Positions 5,443 through 6,049 of a stretch of DNA of 6,049 nt are shown here, one piece after another (positions within the stretch are counted from its first letter, which is position 1; the number at the start of each line of letters is the position of its first letter). This stretch comes from Desulfonema limicola (GTDB taxonomy: Bacteria; Desulfobacterota; Desulfobacteria; Desulfobacterales; DYRC01). The stretch lies in the NCBI GenBank assembly GCA_020718925.1, contig DYRC01000254.1, forward strand, positions 1 to 6,049. Reading direction: 5' to 3'. The notes beneath the pieces were generated by a model, which ran no database searches, was not told where the DNA came from, and saw nothing but the letters and a program-made list of their open reading frames with translations. A program made the translations under genes and the position numbers.

Positions 5443-6049
5443 ATGAAAATAGGAGATGTATTCAGAATCATGGCAATCTGTTTTATGCTAGTCGCTGCCG
5501 TACTCAGTTTTTTCGGGCAGGCGGGCGCGGTTGACTGTGATGTTGACGGAGACAGCAGAACCGGGCTTCCCGAAGCGGTATTTTCTCTTCAGGTTGCTGC
5601 TGCACTAAGACAGCAGGGCGATATTCAATGCGATGTTAACGGAGATAACAAAGCCGGACTTCACGAAGCCGTCTATGCTCTTCGGGTTACTACGGCTCTG
5701 ACGCCTCCGGCGATTTCATCCGGCACAGTGGGGCTTACAAACAAGACTGCTGCAGGTGTCAGTGAGAGCATAAGTGCGCCTGAGAAAATAACCACGATCA
5801 TAAACAGACTCAATCTGCATAAAGCTTTTTCTCAGACAACGCGGGAAAACCCGTTGACTGCTGTTATCGCATCTTTTTCATGCGGAGCTGTTGCGCTTGA
5901 AAGTACGACAAGCGTTAAATTTACGTTCAACGGACAATGCGGGATTGCCGGTACGGTTATTATTACGCCGGTTCTTCAGTCCAACACCTTCACGATCAGC
6001 TATGACATCACTTCTCCCTGCGTCATCAAAGGCACTACTGAAACGACTA
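5443..6049 (+). CDS. Secreted protein with two dockerin-like calcium loops, 5' part (runs off window)
   Basis: The frame is open from ATG 5443 to the window end: 202 codons with no stop. An AAGGAA-type ribosome binding site lies near 5430-5435. Residues 1-29 form a signal peptide with a hydrophobic core at about 9-24 and likely cleavage after Ala29 (AGA/VD). Two EF-hand-like loops follow with 31-residue spacing: D33, D35, D37, R39, G41, E44 and D64, N66, D68, K70, G72, E75. Each is followed by a short helix, EAVFSLQVAAAL or EAVYALRVTTAL. This is the dockerin type I-like pattern often found near the N-terminus of secreted proteins in Desulfobacterota. Residues 87-202 contain a linker and a Thr/Val/Ile-rich, probably beta-strand region with Cys147, Cys166 and Cys193; no family recognised. 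The protein should be calcium-binding and extracytoplasmic. It starts 31 bases after the preceding remnant, with no visible link to the sulfur operon. Confidence 0.8.
   Translation, partial: MKIGDVFRIMAICFMLVAAVLSFFGQAGAVDCDVDGDSRTGLPEAVFSLQVAAALRQQGDIQCDVNGDNKAGLHEAVYALRVTTALTPPAISSGTVGLTNKTAAGVSESISAPEKITTIINRLNLHKAFSQTTRENPLTAVIASFSCGAVALESTTSVKFTFNGQCGIAGTVIITPVLQSNTFTISYDITSPCVIKGTTETT

Overview
The window looks like a piece of a Gram-negative, sulfur-metabolising bacterium. I lean towards an anaerobic Desulfobacterota lineage such as the Desulfobacteraceae/Desulfonema type. The reasons are thiosulfate/persulfide genes, a secreted protein with dockerin-like 'D-x-D-G-D...GLPEA' calcium loops, and GTAGGGG...CCCCTAC dispersed repeats. 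This assignment is inferred from style and not proven. No rRNA, tRNA, CRISPR array or transposase gene is visible.

Layout. Positions 1-88 hold the right part of a dispersed inverted-repeat element, cut by the window edge. Positions 89-314 are a non-coding leader. Positions 315-4860 hold three tightly packed plus-strand genes that form one operon: (1) an exported metallo-beta-lactamase persulfide-dioxygenase-like protein carrying three rhodanese-like modules; (2) a YeeE/YedE (TsuA-type) thiosulfate-transporter half; (3) a second YeeE/YedE half fused to three more rhodanese-like modules. Genes 1/2 abut at the stop codon and genes 2/3 overlap by 8 bases, each with a strong AGGAGG site. Gene 3 is broken in the given sequence by a one-base frameshift in a run of seven T (2880-2886); repair gives a 675-residue protein. 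Positions 4861-5216 are intergenic, with a GC-rich hairpin just after the operon, an IS-end-like motif and a complete second copy of the dispersed repeat (5076-5168). Positions 5217-5411 hold a short orphan reading frame, probably a gene remnant. Positions 5443-6049 are the 5' part of a secreted protein with two dockerin-like calcium loops; it runs off the window.

How the genes work together (inference). Genes 2 and 3 supply the two halves of a YeeE-type channel for thiosulfate or another sulfane-sulfur compound. Charge distribution around the last membrane helix of gene 3 suggests its rhodanese modules face the periplasm, where the product of gene 1 should also be, given its signal peptide. 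The six rhodanese-like modules contain one full catalytic cysteine loop per protein (Cys468 in gene 1, Cys633 in repaired gene 3); the others are degenerate. Gene 1 ends in a flexible Pro/Ala/Lys tail with a cysteine as its last residue. Together this suggests an outward-facing persulfide relay attached to a sulfur-uptake channel, which is the most interesting thing in the window.
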